A stretch of 64,000 nucleotides of DNA from Pelodictyon luteolum. GTDB taxonomy: Bacteria; Bacteroidota; Chlorobiia; Chlorobiales; Chlorobiaceae. Position 1 is the first letter of the stretch, and each line of letters opens with the position of its first letter. The translations under genes were made by a program, and so were the position numbers. Location: contig DYNE01000008.1 of NCBI GenBank assembly GCA_020721225.1, positions 1 through 64,000 on the forward strand. Reading direction: 5' to 3'. This document shows positions 26,669-35,804 of the stretch, piece by piece. Under the pieces are notes generated by a model that was not told the origin of the DNA, made no database searches, and saw only the letters and a list, made by a program, of their open reading frames with translations.

Positions 26669-28054
26669 TTATGCTTCCGCTGGCCGTTTTCTGACGGTCA
26701 TGACAAGGTTGTAGACGAAAATCAGGATACCGACAAAGTAGACCAGGCCCGCAGCGAAACGCAGCTTGTAGTAAGGATAGAGCGAGGTGACCGAGTCGAG
26801 GAAATTGTACATCAGAGACCCGTCCGGGTTGGTTGCTTTCCACATGGCTCCCTGCTGGATGCCTCCGATCCACATGGTGATGGTCCAGGTGAGCTGGCCT
26901 CCGAGAATGAGCCAGAAATGCATGTTGGCGAGTTTGACGCTGTGCAGTTCGTTTCCGGTGATACGCGGGATCATGTAATAGAATGAGGCCGATATTACCA
27001 TGGCGACCCATCCCATGGTTCCCATGTGTACATGGCCGACAACCCAGTCGGTGTAGTGGAAGAATGCATTGAGCGTGCGCAGACCCTGCAGAGGCCCCTG
27101 GAGTGTCTGCAGGCCGTAGAAGGTTATGCCGAGTATGAAGAACTTCACGAGATAGTTCGAGCGCATCTGGTCCCAGTTGCCCTGCAGGGTGTAGTAACCG
27201 TTTACGACCGAACCCCATGAGGGTGCGATCAGGAAGATGCTGAAAGCGATTGCCACGGTCTGTATCCATTCGGGAAGCGGGGTGAGCATGAGGTGGTGCG
27301 CACCGGTCCAGAGATAGGCGAAGATGAGCGCCCAGAAAGAAATGATGGAAAGCCGGTGGCTGTAGATCGGCAGTCCTGTGGCTTTTGGCAGAAAGTAATA
27401 GAACATGGCCAGAACCGGTACGGTAAAGATGAATCCCACGATGTTATGGCCGTACCACCACTCCACGTTGGCGTCGTTGGCTCCGGCGTAAAGGCTGTAG
27501 GACTTGAAGAGGGTGACCGGAACTGCGAGGTTGTTGACGATGTAGAGGACGGCGATGGTGACGGTCATGGCGATGATGTACCAGAGGGAAATGTACATCT
27601 GTTTTTCCTGACGTTTAAGGAGCGTGCCGAAAACGTTGATCGCGTACATGACCCAGAGGATAACTACGCCCACATCGAGAGGCCACTCCAGTTCGGCATA
27701 CTCCCTTGTGGTGTTCATGCCCATGAAGAGGCTCAGGGCGGCAAGGGCGATGGCTGCATTGAAGAGGTAGAGGTGGGCAAGTGCAAGCTTTGGAAAAGCA
27801 AGAGGAGCCCGGGTAAGGCGCTGCAGAATGTAATAGGATGTTGCAAAGATGCCGGCAAGACCGAAGCCGAGGCCAAGGCCGTTCGTGTGCACGACCCGCA
27901 GCCTGCCGAAACTGAGCCAGGGGGTGAGGTTAAGCGCCGGATTGAACATCTCGAAAGCAATCCACAACCCGACTACAAGACCGATAACCAGCCAGAACAG
28001 GGCTGAAAATGCGAATCCGCGCACAACCCTGTACTCATACCCCGTTTCGCTCAT
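26669..28054 (-). CDS. ccoN: cbb3-type cytochrome c oxidase subunit I
   Basis: The 461-residue protein has about twelve membrane helices. It is the catalytic heme-copper subunit that reduces oxygen. Heme and copper ligand regions are visible: VVHTNGLGLGFG, WWYGHNIVGFIFT, YLWTGAHHLML and DWVVGHVHMGTMGWVAMV. The conserved Tyr of cbb3 enzymes is expected in the helix ending SHRLSIISFWALIFAY. The ORF track begins 28 codons too early; ATG 28054 has ccggagaa upstream. It heads an apparent operon of at least ten genes running to 20012. I saw no clear FNR-type box in the upstream region. Confidence 0.95.
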   Translation of the reverse strand: MSETGYEYRVVRGFAFSALFWLVIGLVVGLWIAFEMFNPALNLTPWLSFGRLRVVHTNGLGLGFGLAGIFATSYYILQRLTRAPLAFPKLALAHLYLFNAAIALAALSLFMGMNTTREYAELEWPLDVGVVILWVMYAINVFGTLLKRQEKQMYISLWYIIAMTVTIAVLYIVNNLAVPVTLFKSYSLYAGANDANVEWWYGHNIVGFIFTVPVLAMFYYFLPKATGLPIYSHRLSIISFWALIFAYLWTGAHHLMLTPLPEWIQTVAIAFSIFLIAPSWGSVVNGYYTLQGNWDQMRSNYLVKFFILGITFYGLQTLQGPLQGLRTLNAFFHYTDWVVGHVHMGTMGWVAMVISASFYYMIPRITGNELHSVKLANMHFWLILGGQLTWTITMWIGGIQQGAMWKATNPDGSLMYNFLDSVTSLYPYYKLRFAAGLVYFVGILIFVYNLVMTVRKRPAEA

Positions 28055-28211
28055 TTGGCGTTCTCCGGATAGTTGTTGTTCTGGAATATGGACACGACAA
28101 CGTACCCGTGCAGGTATCAAAAAAATGAATACCCCCAAAAACGCCGTGTGCCATTCAGCGTAACTACTCCAAAATGTAAGCAGAAAAAACCGGATAACTA
28201 TGATTTTTAAT

Positions 28212-28252
28212 AAAAAAAAGACCGGAATTGTCTGAAATCCCGGTCTTTTTTT
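28212..28252 (-). terminator. Bidirectional terminator between mtnA and ccoN
   Basis: A stem aaaaaagaccgg/ccggtctttttt with loop aattgtctgaaat is bounded by A-runs and T-runs. It lies 23 bases past the mtnA stop on the minus strand. Confidence 0.9.
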
Positions 28253-28275
28253 TAAAAGAAATAGTGCAGATACTC

Positions 28276-29340
28276 TCAGTTTTCGAAGAGTTCCGCGAGG
28301 CCTTTCACGTAGTCGCCGACGACGGCTTTTTTCTCCGTGATGATGCCGCGAATGAGGGTTCCGGGTGTAACGTCGAAAGCGTAGTTCACCACCGGTGTGG
28401 TTGGCGTAGCGACCTGTGTGCCGAAAATCGTGCGCAGTTCGTCGGCATTGCGCTCCTCGATAGGTATCTGTGATCCTTCGGAGAGGGTGATGTCGATCGT
28501 GGAGACCGGAGCTGCGATGTAAAACGGGATACAGTGGTGGTTCGCGCTGATGGAATGGGCATAGGTGCCGATTTTGTTGGCCGTATCGCCGTTGGCCGTG
28601 ATGCGGTCGGCACCGACCACGGCAAAGTCGATCATGCCCCGCTGCATGAGGATTGCCGATGAAGAATCGGAGATCGAAACGAACGGAATACCGTCATGCT
28701 CGAGCTCCCATGCGGTCAGGCGCAGTCCCTGCAGAAGCGGACGGCTTTCCGAGGAGATCACCCTTTCAATAAGCCCTTCCTGCCAGGCGAGACGGATCAC
28801 GCCAAGCGCCGTACCGATGCCGCAGCAGGCGAGCGTGCCGGTGTTGCAATGTGTCAGCACGTTAAGCTTGCGGGTTTTCAGCACATCAGCCAGATCCCGT
28901 TTCAGCTGCTCGACACCGTGGCGTGCGATCCGGTCGCAGTTATCGACTTCGTCGGAGTAGATTTTTTGCGCCTCGTCTGTCATTTTGGCGAAGAGCGCTT
29001 CGAGTGAATCTGCTTCGAAGTTAGCGTCATACACAGCCTGCATTTTCTTCGTTGCGAAGAAGAGGTTGACGGCTGTCGGGCGGGATGCGTTGACCTCGGC
29101 GATCAGCTTGTCGAAGTAGGCCGGGAAGTCAGCCTTGTCTCCCTGATATGCGTTGAGGCCGAGCACAACCGTATAGCCGGCCGATGCGCCGATGAGCGGA
29201 GCGCCCCTTACGGCGAGAGTCTTGATGGCCTCGATGGCCTCCTTGTAATCACGGGTTTCGACGTGAAGCTCCTGCAGTGGCAGGAAACGCTGGTCGAGGT
29301 AGCGGAATGTTCCGTTGGAAAAGGAAATTGCGTCTATCAT
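28276..29340 (-). CDS. mtnA: Methylthioribose-1-phosphate isomerase
   Basis: The 354-residue enzyme converts methylthioribose-1-phosphate to methylthioribulose-1-phosphate in methionine salvage. Family motifs are RGAPLIGASAGY, THCNTGTLACCGIGTALG (catalytic Cys) and VGADRITANGDTANKIGTY (catalytic Asp), with a C-terminal IPIEERNADELR and CDVTP-type ending (FDVTPGTLIRG). It starts 21 bases after the phosphorylase gene, so the two form an operon unit. The rest of the salvage pathway is not in this window. Confidence 0.95.
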   Translation of the reverse strand: MIDAISFSNGTFRYLDQRFLPLQELHVETRDYKEAIEAIKTLAVRGAPLIGASAGYTVVLGLNAYQGDKADFPAYFDKLIAEVNASRPTAVNLFFATKKMQAVYDANFEADSLEALFAKMTDEAQKIYSDEVDNCDRIARHGVEQLKRDLADVLKTRKLNVLTHCNTGTLACCGIGTALGVIRLAWQEGLIERVISSESRPLLQGLRLTAWELEHDGIPFVSISDSSSAILMQRGMIDFAVVGADRITANGDTANKIGTYAHSISANHHCIPFYIAAPVSTIDITLSEGSQIPIEERNADELRTIFGTQVATPTTPVVNYAFDVTPGTLIRGIITEKKAVVGDYVKGLAELFEN

Positions 29341-29361
29341 GCTTACGGCTGTTTCTACTGG

Positions 29362-30183
29362 TTAAAGTTTTGCGACAACGGCTTTGAAGATGGCGGTCAT
29401 TTTCGGTTCCGCATGGTTTGATACTTCGATGATCTCCTCGATGCTGACCGGCTGCAGACTGTCGGGGAAGCATTCGTCGGTGACAATGGACATGCCGAAC
29501 ACTTCGGTGCCCTGATGGACGGCGGCGATGACTTCCGGAACGGTTGACATGCCTACGACATCGGCTCCGAGCATTCTCAGCATGCGGTATTCGGCACGGG
29601 TTTCGAGGCAGGGTCCTGAGAGGGCTATATAGACGCCTCGCTGTACCCTGATTTTCTCTTCGAGCGCAACCTGTTCGGCTATATCGAGGATGCGTTTCGA
29701 GTAGGGTTCGCACATGTCGGGGAAGCGTGAACCGGTTTCGGGATCGTTCGGCCCGATGAGCGGATTGCCGCCGAGAAGATTGATGTGGTCGTCGATCAGC
29801 ATGATATCACCTTTGCTGAAGGCGGGATTGAGACCTCCGCAGGCATTGGTGATGCCGAGGGTTTTTACGCCGAGATGTTTCATGACCCTGACAGGAAAGA
29901 CAATCTGCTGCATCGAGTAGCCTTCATAGAAATGGAAGCGTCCCTGCATGGCAACAACTTTTTTTCCGGCCAGCGTGCCGAAAATGAGTTTGCCTTGATG
30001 GGTTTCGACGGTGGATATAGGGAAGTTGGGAATATCGCCGTAGTCAAGGGCAAGTTCAACGTCGATCTCTTTGGCAAGAGCTCCGAGACCGGTTCCGAGA
30101 ACGATGCCTACAGGGTATTCTCCCTGGACTTTTTTGCGGATAAAGGTGACAGCTTCCTGAATTTTTGCCTGCTGAGCGATCAT
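29362..30183 (-). CDS. Purine nucleoside phosphorylase, PNP-I trimer family
   Basis: The 273-residue enzyme phosphorolyses purine nucleosides. Motifs are GIVLGTGLGALAKEI (phosphate loop), QGRFHFYEGY, TNACGGLNP, SGPCLETRAEYRMLRMLGADVVGMSTVPEV and a late TDECFPDSL. The E-T-x-A-E substrate motif and overall length fit the inosine/guanosine-type PNP. Because it directly precedes mtnA, 5'-methylthioadenosine or methylthioinosine is a possible in vivo substrate. The residue facing the base is Asp (TDECF), which the sequence alone does not resolve into a specificity. Confidence 0.9.
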   Translation of the reverse strand: MIAQQAKIQEAVTFIRKKVQGEYPVGIVLGTGLGALAKEIDVELALDYGDIPNFPISTVETHQGKLIFGTLAGKKVVAMQGRFHFYEGYSMQQIVFPVRVMKHLGVKTLGITNACGGLNPAFSKGDIMLIDDHINLLGGNPLIGPNDPETGSRFPDMCEPYSKRILDIAEQVALEEKIRVQRGVYIALSGPCLETRAEYRMLRMLGADVVGMSTVPEVIAAVHQGTEVFGMSIVTDECFPDSLQPVSIEEIIEVSNHAEPKMTAIFKAVVAKL

Positions 30184-30198
30184 GATCGGGTTGTTGTT

Positions 30199-31449
30199 TT
30201 AGAGTTGTTGACGAATAGAGCCGGAGTGGTGCCGGCAGTGGAGCAAAAAATCGTACAGGTCATGGTAAACCATGTCAAGCGTAAGGGGATCGGGCAGGTA
30301 AACTATCCTGAAGTATCCTTCACGGGGTTGCATGCCGAATCCTGAACCGTGAACAAACAATATCCGTTTTTTCCTGAGCAGTTCAACAATAAATTCTTCA
30401 TCCGAGGCAAATGGATAGAGGCTCATATCGAGTTTTGCCATGACGTAGAATGCCCCTTCGGGATTGCTGCAGGAGAGTCCCTCGATACCGTTGATCATCC
30501 TGACGGTGAGGTCACGACGCACCCTGAGTTTTTCAAGGACAGGGAGAAGATAGTCATTTCCGAGCGAAAGCGCTTCGGGAATGGCGAACTGTGGTGCAGC
30601 GGGAGCGCAGACTCTCGCATCGGCAAGTTTCCGCAACGCCCGGCGGATGTCGGGAATCAGGCGGCTGTTGGTCATGGTCATCCATCCGGTTCGCCATCCC
30701 GGAACCATGAAATTTTTCGAAAGGCTCTCAAGCGTGCATACCGGGAGGTCGTTGCCGGCAAAAGAGGCGAACGGATGGTGCGAGCCGCTGTAGAGCAGCT
30801 TCCGGTAAACCTCGTCGGCAAGGCAGACAAGATTGTTTCGTCGGGCTGTTTCGGCGATCGAAGCGAGCAGTTCCGGAGGATAGAGCGCGCCTGTAGGGTT
30901 ATTGGGGTTGATGACGATGAGCAGTTTCGTTCTCGGGGTAATCAGCCGCTCGATCTCTTCCGGGTCCGGAAGCCAGTTGTTGCCTGGATCGAGGCGGTAT
31001 GGTACGCTTACCGCCTCCTGTCGGGCGACAAGTGCGGTGTAGAGCGGATAACCGGGAGAGGGGCAGAGTACCTCATCGCCGGGATTCAGGATAGCCGTAC
31101 AGAGAAGATCGGCAGCCTCGGTAGCTCCGGATGTGATGATGATCTCTTCTGCGGATGTCACGATCCGCCGTTCCGAGGCCTCGCGCGATATCGCTTCGCG
31201 AGCTGTGGCGATGCCGCATGACGATGTATAGCTGTTGCATCCTTCCCTGAGGGCCGTAATGCAGGCTTCGGTAAGAGCGGGCGGCGGATGGAATCCGTAA
31301 AGGGTCGGGTCGCCGATATTGAGCGAGGTGACCGGTTTGCCGGCGGCAGCGCTCTCTTCTGCAAGAGCGGCGAGGTTGAGAATTGCGTAGTGGTAGTTCT
31401 GAACACGTCTTGCGGCATGATTTCCAGGGGTGTTCGGTTGTACCGGCAT
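30199..31449 (-). CDS. Class I/II PLP-dependent aminotransferase (AlaA/aspartate-type)
   Basis: The 416-residue fold-type I aminotransferase shows SLNIGDPTLYGFHPP near the N-terminus, SGATEAADLLC, NPNNPTGALYPPE, LADEVYRKLLY, the PLP-Lys region SLSKNFMVPGWRTGWM, and a C-terminal Arg in YFRIVYLP. These place it in the alanine/aspartate aminotransferase group (AlaA-like). The exact amino donor cannot be read from sequence. It sits 37 bases after yggS and 15 bases ahead of the phosphorylase gene in a minus-strand run. Confidence 0.85.
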   Translation of the reverse strand: MPVQPNTPGNHAARRVQNYHYAILNLAALAEESAAAGKPVTSLNIGDPTLYGFHPPPALTEACITALREGCNSYTSSCGIATAREAISREASERRIVTSAEEIIITSGATEAADLLCTAILNPGDEVLCPSPGYPLYTALVARQEAVSVPYRLDPGNNWLPDPEEIERLITPRTKLLIVINPNNPTGALYPPELLASIAETARRNNLVCLADEVYRKLLYSGSHHPFASFAGNDLPVCTLESLSKNFMVPGWRTGWMTMTNSRLIPDIRRALRKLADARVCAPAAPQFAIPEALSLGNDYLLPVLEKLRVRRDLTVRMINGIEGLSCSNPEGAFYVMAKLDMSLYPFASDEEFIVELLRKKRILFVHGSGFGMQPREGYFRIVYLPDPLTLDMVYHDLYDFLLHCRHHSGSIRQQL

Positions 31450-31486
31450 CGTTCTGTACGGCAGATGGTCTGGTGATGAAGATGGC

Positions 31487-32176
31487 TCAGCGCCAGCCGA
31501 ATATTGCCGTTCCGACGCGGATAAGTGTGGCTCCCTCCGCTATGGCAGCTTCGAAATCCTGGCTCATGCCCATGGAAAGCTCCGTCAGTGTCGACGGATC
31601 GGGCGCGATTTTTTTGAGATCGTCGAGAAGACGGCTCAGACTGCGGAATTCGTAACGGGCAAGAGCCGGATCGGGGGATGCTATGGTCATGAGTCCCCGC
31701 AGCGTGCAGTTCGGGAGCATGAAGAACGACGGCGCCTGCCGGAGAAGCTCTTCGGGTTTAAGTCCGTATTTCGAGGTTTCTCCCGAGGTGTTCACTTCAA
31801 GCAGGTAATCGGCCTGAAGATTTTGCCGGACGGCCCTTCCGGAGAGTTCCTCTGCGGTTGAGAGCTTGTCTATGCCGTGAATCAGCACCACTTTGCCGAT
31901 AATCGAGCGTACCTTGTTCGATTGCAGGTGCCCGATGAAATGCCAGCGGATAGGCTGGTTTTCAAGAAGAGGATCTGATTCCTTATCGAGAAATTCCTGC
32001 ATGTAACTTTCCCCGAAATCAATCTGCCCGGCATCGAACGCCTCTCTGATGCGGGATGCCGATTTGGTTTTTGAGACAGCAAGCAGCGTTACCGTTGCCG
32101 GGTCTCTGCGAGCTTTCAGGCAGGCATGGGCGATGCGCTGCCTGATCGCATCAAGATTTTCGGTGATTGATTCCAT
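31487..32176 (-). CDS. yggS: YggS/PLPBP family pyridoxal phosphate homeostasis protein
   Basis: The 229-residue alanine-racemase N-terminal-like TIM barrel carries the PLP Lys in LLAVSKTKS (about residue 37), FGESYMQEFLDK, WHFIGHLQSNKVR, and the phosphate-binding end LSMGMSQDFEAAIAEGATLIRVGTAIFG. The family has no known catalysis and controls free PLP levels. Its position beside a PLP aminotransferase gene is suggestive but may be chance. Confidence 0.93.
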   Translation of the reverse strand: MESITENLDAIRQRIAHACLKARRDPATVTLLAVSKTKSASRIREAFDAGQIDFGESYMQEFLDKESDPLLENQPIRWHFIGHLQSNKVRSIIGKVVLIHGIDKLSTAEELSGRAVRQNLQADYLLEVNTSGETSKYGLKPEELLRQAPSFFMLPNCTLRGLMTIASPDPALARYEFRSLSRLLDDLKKIAPDPSTLTELSMGMSQDFEAAIAEGATLIRVGTAIFGWR

Positions 32177-32189
32177 GTGAGGCGGGCTC

Positions 32190-32681
32190 CTATGGCTGTA
32201 CCGTGGCTGTGATGGATTTGATGATCACCGGTTGCAGCGGATTGTCGTTGAAGTCTGTTTCGACGACGGCAATCGCATCGACCACATCCAGACCGGTTTC
32301 TACGATACCGAAAACCGTGTATTGACCGTCAAGAAATGCGTTGTCGGTGTGGTTGATGTAGAACTGACTGCCGGATGAGGCTTTTTCAGGATTGTTGTCG
32401 CGCGCTGCGGCGAGTGTGCCTTTTTTGTTGGCATGCCTGATTTCGGCAGGAATGCGGTATGATGGTCCGCCGGTGCCGTGGAGCATCCGCTTTTCGTCAT
32501 GGCGGGAGAGCGGGTCGCCGGTCTGGATCATGAAATCCTCTATGACTCGGTGAAAGCGTATGCCGTCGTAATAGTTTTCAGCGACAAGTTTTTTGAAGTT
32601 GTCCCGGTGCAGCGGGGTATCGTCGAAGAGGCTTACGGTGATATTGCCGAGTGTCGTTTCGATAAGGAAGGTTTCTGGCAT
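32190..32681 (-). CDS. Peptidyl-prolyl cis-trans isomerase, cyclophilin type
   Basis: The 163-residue single-domain cyclophilin shows FHRVIEDFMIQTGDP and GSQFYINHTDNAFLDGQYTVFG, the catalytic and substrate-groove segments. There is no signal peptide, so it is probably cytoplasmic. It lies 13 bases ahead of yggS and 34 bases after the membrane TPR gene. Confidence 0.93.
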   Translation of the reverse strand: MPETFLIETTLGNITVSLFDDTPLHRDNFKKLVAENYYDGIRFHRVIEDFMIQTGDPLSRHDEKRMLHGTGGPSYRIPAEIRHANKKGTLAAARDNNPEKASSGSQFYINHTDNAFLDGQYTVFGIVETGLDVVDAIAVVETDFNDNPLQPVIIKSITATVQP

Positions 32682-32715
32682 GGTTTCGTTTTTTTACGTG
32701 TTGATCGGTAAATGG

Positions 32716-33399
32716 TCAGCGGCTTCCCGACAGCTGCCAGAGGGTTCTCTGGGCAAGTGCCGCTCCGGTTGATCCGGGGTAGTCTGCAACGATTTTTTTA
32801 TAGAGTTCAAGCGCTTTTTCACGCTTTCCGCTATCGAGATAGTTGTCGGCGGCATTGAAGGCGTATTGAGCTTTAAGTGCTTTGTTTTCGGCTTTTTCCG
32901 CAGCTTTTTCATACGCTGCAGCTGCTTGAGCAAACGCTTTCTTTTTCGCGTGGCAAGCTCCGGTACCGGCAAGGACAGCGGCTGAAAGATCCTTGTTTTT
33001 TATCGAAATACCGTCGTAAACTGCGAGTGCGGAGTCGGGTTGACCGAGCAGGTAGTATGCGTTTGCCAGCAGCAGTGATGCCATGCTGCCGCTTGGAGTG
33101 CTTCCATGTTTTCCGGAGATGCTTTTCAGGCCTGCATTGCCGGATGTCCCGTCAATAGCCTTGCGGTACTCTCCGCGGTCGAGAAGCGGAGCTATTTTTG
33201 AAAGCTGCATCGAGGCTTCCTGCTCTGCTGCTTTCTGCTGGTTCAGCCAGAAGGCGGTTCCTCCGCCGAGTGCAATGATGAGAACCAGGGCGCCGATCAG
33301 TACGTTTTTATATTTGATGATAATATAGAGGAGATTATCGGCGGCATCAGGTTTCATCGGTTCCTGGTTAGACTCTTTTTGCATCTGGTTCATGTTCAT
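32716..33399 (-). CDS. YfgM-like membrane-anchored TPR protein
   Basis: The 227-residue protein has a short cytoplasmic head, one membrane helix (VLIGALVLIIALGGGTAFWL, about residues 35-54), then a TPR domain with motifs such as ANAYYLLGQPDSALAVYDGI and NAADNYLDSGKREKALELYKK. This resembles the YfgM/BamD-like ancillary proteins that work at the SecYEG exit or in envelope assembly. The ORF-track start is 49 codons too early; ATG 33399 is chosen because it leads straight into the conserved head and helix. Confidence 0.8.
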   Translation of the reverse strand: MNMNQMQKESNQEPMKPDAADNLLYIIIKYKNVLIGALVLIIALGGGTAFWLNQQKAAEQEASMQLSKIAPLLDRGEYRKAIDGTSGNAGLKSISGKHGSTPSGSMASLLLANAYYLLGQPDSALAVYDGISIKNKDLSAAVLAGTGACHAKKKAFAQAAAAYEKAAEKAENKALKAQYAFNAADNYLDSGKREKALELYKKIVADYPGSTGAALAQRTLWQLSGSR

Positions 33400-33555
33400 G
33401 GTGTAAGTTGCAATCCGGCTTTCTGCCGGCAATTGGTTTAATGGCAAGGTTGCGCTGTCTGAAAAAAAACAGAGTACAACGGTTTGGAACCTACGCAAGT
33501 TTGCATGAATTTCAAAATAGTTGCATCTCCCCACAGATGCCCGCATCGAAAGCGG

Positions 33556-34329
33556 TTAGAACCGTTCAAGCCTGAACATCGCTGAAGCGTTTTCTGCAAT
33601 GCGGTTTGCGGTCTCTTTCAGACCGGTTTTTTTTATTTCGGCAATTGCTTCCGTTACCAGCCGCACGTTGGACGGATTGTTTCTTTTTCCTCTGAAGGGT
33701 ACCGGACTCAGGTATGGAGAGTCGGTTTCGGTCAGGAGATGTTCAATGGGTACTTCCCTGATTACATCGGGCAGAAGCGAGCGTTTGTAGGTAACCGTGC
33801 CGGGAATGGAAAGCATGAACCCGAGCCTTATGCAGCGCCCGGCAATTGCGCAGTCGCCCGAAAAACAGTGCATGACTCCTCGTTGCGACGAGTGTTTCTC
33901 CTCTTCGAGAATGGCCAGCAGATCATCCCATGCATCGCGGCAGTGGATGACGACCGGCAGGTCGAGTTTTTCCGAGATCTGCAGCATTGCGCGGAAAGCT
34001 TCCTGCTGGCGCGCGCGGTCGCAATCGGGGTAGTGGTAATCGAGTCCGGTTTCGCCTATCGCTACCACTTTTGGAGATGAGGCAAGTTCAGCGAGTTCAT
34101 CGAAAATGGTTTCGGGAAGAGGATGGGAGGTTTCGTGCGGGTGAAGGCCGACATTGGCATGGATCATCGGATGTGCAGCAGCAAGGGCGATAGATTTTCT
34201 GCTTGTTTCGAGATCGATTCCCGGATCCACGAGCAGCGAAATGTCCTCACGGATCATCTGCCGGATGACGGCGTCACGGTCTCCGTCAAATTCCGGAAAC
34301 GAGAGATGACAGTGGACATCAACGTACAT
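33556..34329 (-). CDS. TatD family metal-dependent hydrolase
   Basis: The 257-residue TIM-barrel enzyme has metal ligands [38 protein letters not shown] and [17 protein letters not shown]. The family acts as 3'-5' DNA/RNA exonucleases. The ATG at 34329 starts right before the H-x-H motif. An ATG six codons upstream is also possible and would overlap lspA slightly more. It is co-directional with lspA, whose end it overlaps. Confidence 0.92.
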   Translation of the reverse strand: MYVDVHCHLSFPEFDGDRDAVIRQMIREDISLLVDPGIDLETSRKSIALAAAHPMIHANVGLHPHETSHPLPETIFDELAELASSPKVVAIGETGLDYHYPDCDRARQQEAFRAMLQISEKLDLPVVIHCRDAWDDLLAILEEEKHSSQRGVMHCFSGDCAIAGRCIRLGFMLSIPGTVTYKRSLLPDVIREVPIEHLLTETDSPYLSPVPFRGKRNNPSNVRLVTEAIAEIKKTGLKETANRIAENASAMFRLERF

Positions 34330-34825
34330 GGTTTTCGGCTTTCGCATCGGGTTCGGGGAAAATCCTGTTATGCAGGAGGATAAGCATGCATGCGCCGATG
34401 GTGATGGCGGAGTCGGCTACATTGAATATCGGCCAGAGCGATACCCACGATCCCATGATGGTACCCTGATAAAGGTCGAAATGGATGAAGTCGATAACCC
34501 TGCCGACCGTGAGCCGGTCGATAAGGTTGCCGATGCCTCCCCCGAAAATGAGCGAAAAGGGAAGCAGAAAGAGGGTCTTGCGGTTTCCTGATTTCAGTAC
34601 GTAGAGGGCTATCATGAGCGATATGCTCCCTACCAGCAGGATCATGATCGCCTGGGAGGCGAATTCGACTCCGAACGCTATGCCGTTGTTTTCGGCATAG
34701 GTGAGTTTCAGCCAGTCCGGGATAATGGTGACGGTGCCGCGGTCGCGGAGAAACAGGACGGCAAGTTTTTTTGTGAACTGGTCAAGAAGCACAACTACGG
34801 AGGCAAAGGTGAAAAACCATTTCAT
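34319..34825 (-). CDS. lspA: Lipoprotein signal peptidase (signal peptidase II)
   Basis: The 168-residue protein has four membrane helices. Family blocks are [47 protein letters not shown] (catalytic Asp in the NLIDR block) and [11 protein letters not shown] (second catalytic Asp). It cleaves signal peptides of prolipoproteins in the inner membrane. It overlaps tatD by 11 bases, suggesting coupled expression. Confidence 0.96.
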   Translation of the reverse strand: MKWFFTFASVVVLLDQFTKKLAVLFLRDRGTVTIIPDWLKLTYAENNGIAFGVEFASQAIMILLVGSISLMIALYVLKSGNRKTLFLLPFSLIFGGGIGNLIDRLTVGRVIDFIHFDLYQGTIMGSWVSLWPIFNVADSAITIGACMLILLHNRIFPEPDAKAENHVR

Positions 34826-34890
34826 GAGCTGCGGAAAATTATCGTAAGGTTGCTGAAGTTGCGGTTAACGCTTTCGGAAGAAAAAAGGTT

Positions 34891-35778
34891 TTATGTTCCC
34901 GTTTCAATGTGACGGATCAGCTGTGTTCTGACCTCCTCAACCGGCATGATTTCGCCAGTCCAGAGTGTAAAGGAGCGGGCAGCCTGCCCGATCAGCATTT
35001 CGATGCCCGTTATCGTTTTCGCTCCGGCGAGCTCTGCTGCACGGAGCAGCGGAGTGCGGAGGGGATTGTACACCATATCGTAAACGATCTGGCTGTCGTG
35101 CAGCAGATTCTTTTCAAGCGGTACGATGCAGCTGACGTCGTCGTCGGTTCTTCCCCGGGTTCCGATTGGAGTGGCATTGACAATGACGCGGCTGCTTCCG
35201 AAGTGCTCTCTTGTGCTGTTTTTCCCTGTATGGAGGTCGTCGAGGAGGCAGATCGAAATGGTCTCTTTGTGGTCGTAGCTTTCAAGCATGCGAATTGCCT
35301 TGAAAAGGTCTCTGACAAAAAGATAGATGATCGAGGGCTTAAAATAACGCCTGAATGCTTCGATGGCCGCCAGAGATGCTCCTCCCGATCCGAAAACGGA
35401 GACAGGCATGCCTGCAATGCTGTCGCGGCAAGAAAGCAGGGGAGCGGCAAAGCCTTCGATGTCGGTGTTGTATCCGGTCAATTTTCCGTCGACGTTGACA
35501 ATGGTGTTAACCGCCCGGATGGAGGCGGCTTCCTCTGCCAGATGGTCAAGCAGGGGCACGACATCCTGTTTATAGGGAATGGTAACGTTGAAACCGGCAA
35601 TGCCGAGAGCCCTCGCTCCCCGCAGGGCATCGTCGAGCCGTTGCGGTTCGGCGATATTGAAAATGGTATAGATAAACGGAAGCCCGAGCAACTCGCATGC
35701 GGTGTTGTGGATAAGCGGTGACCACGAGTATCCGACATTTCTGCCGATAAGGCCGAGGATTTGCTTTGAGGGCTTCAT
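34891..35778 (-). CDS. aroE: Shikimate dehydrogenase
   Basis: The 295-residue NADPH enzyme reduces 3-dehydroshikimate in aromatic amino acid synthesis. Motifs are the substrate-site start [29 protein letters not shown] (catalytic Lys), [16 protein letters not shown], the nucleotide loop [11 protein letters not shown] and [10 protein letters not shown]. It starts 26 bases after the TPR gene stop and is co-directional with lspA-tatD. Confidence 0.95.
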   Translation of the reverse strand: MKPSKQILGLIGRNVGYSWSPLIHNTACELLGLPFIYTIFNIAEPQRLDDALRGARALGIAGFNVTIPYKQDVVPLLDHLAEEAASIRAVNTIVNVDGKLTGYNTDIEGFAAPLLSCRDSIAGMPVSVFGSGGASLAAIEAFRRYFKPSIIYLFVRDLFKAIRMLESYDHKETISICLLDDLHTGKNSTREHFGSSRVIVNATPIGTRGRTDDDVSCIVPLEKNLLHDSQIVYDMVYNPLRTPLLRAAELAGAKTITGIEMLIGQAARSFTLWTGEIMPVEEVRTQLIRHIETGT

Positions 35779-35804
35779 GCCGCGTGTATTCAGAAGGGTC
35801 GCGT

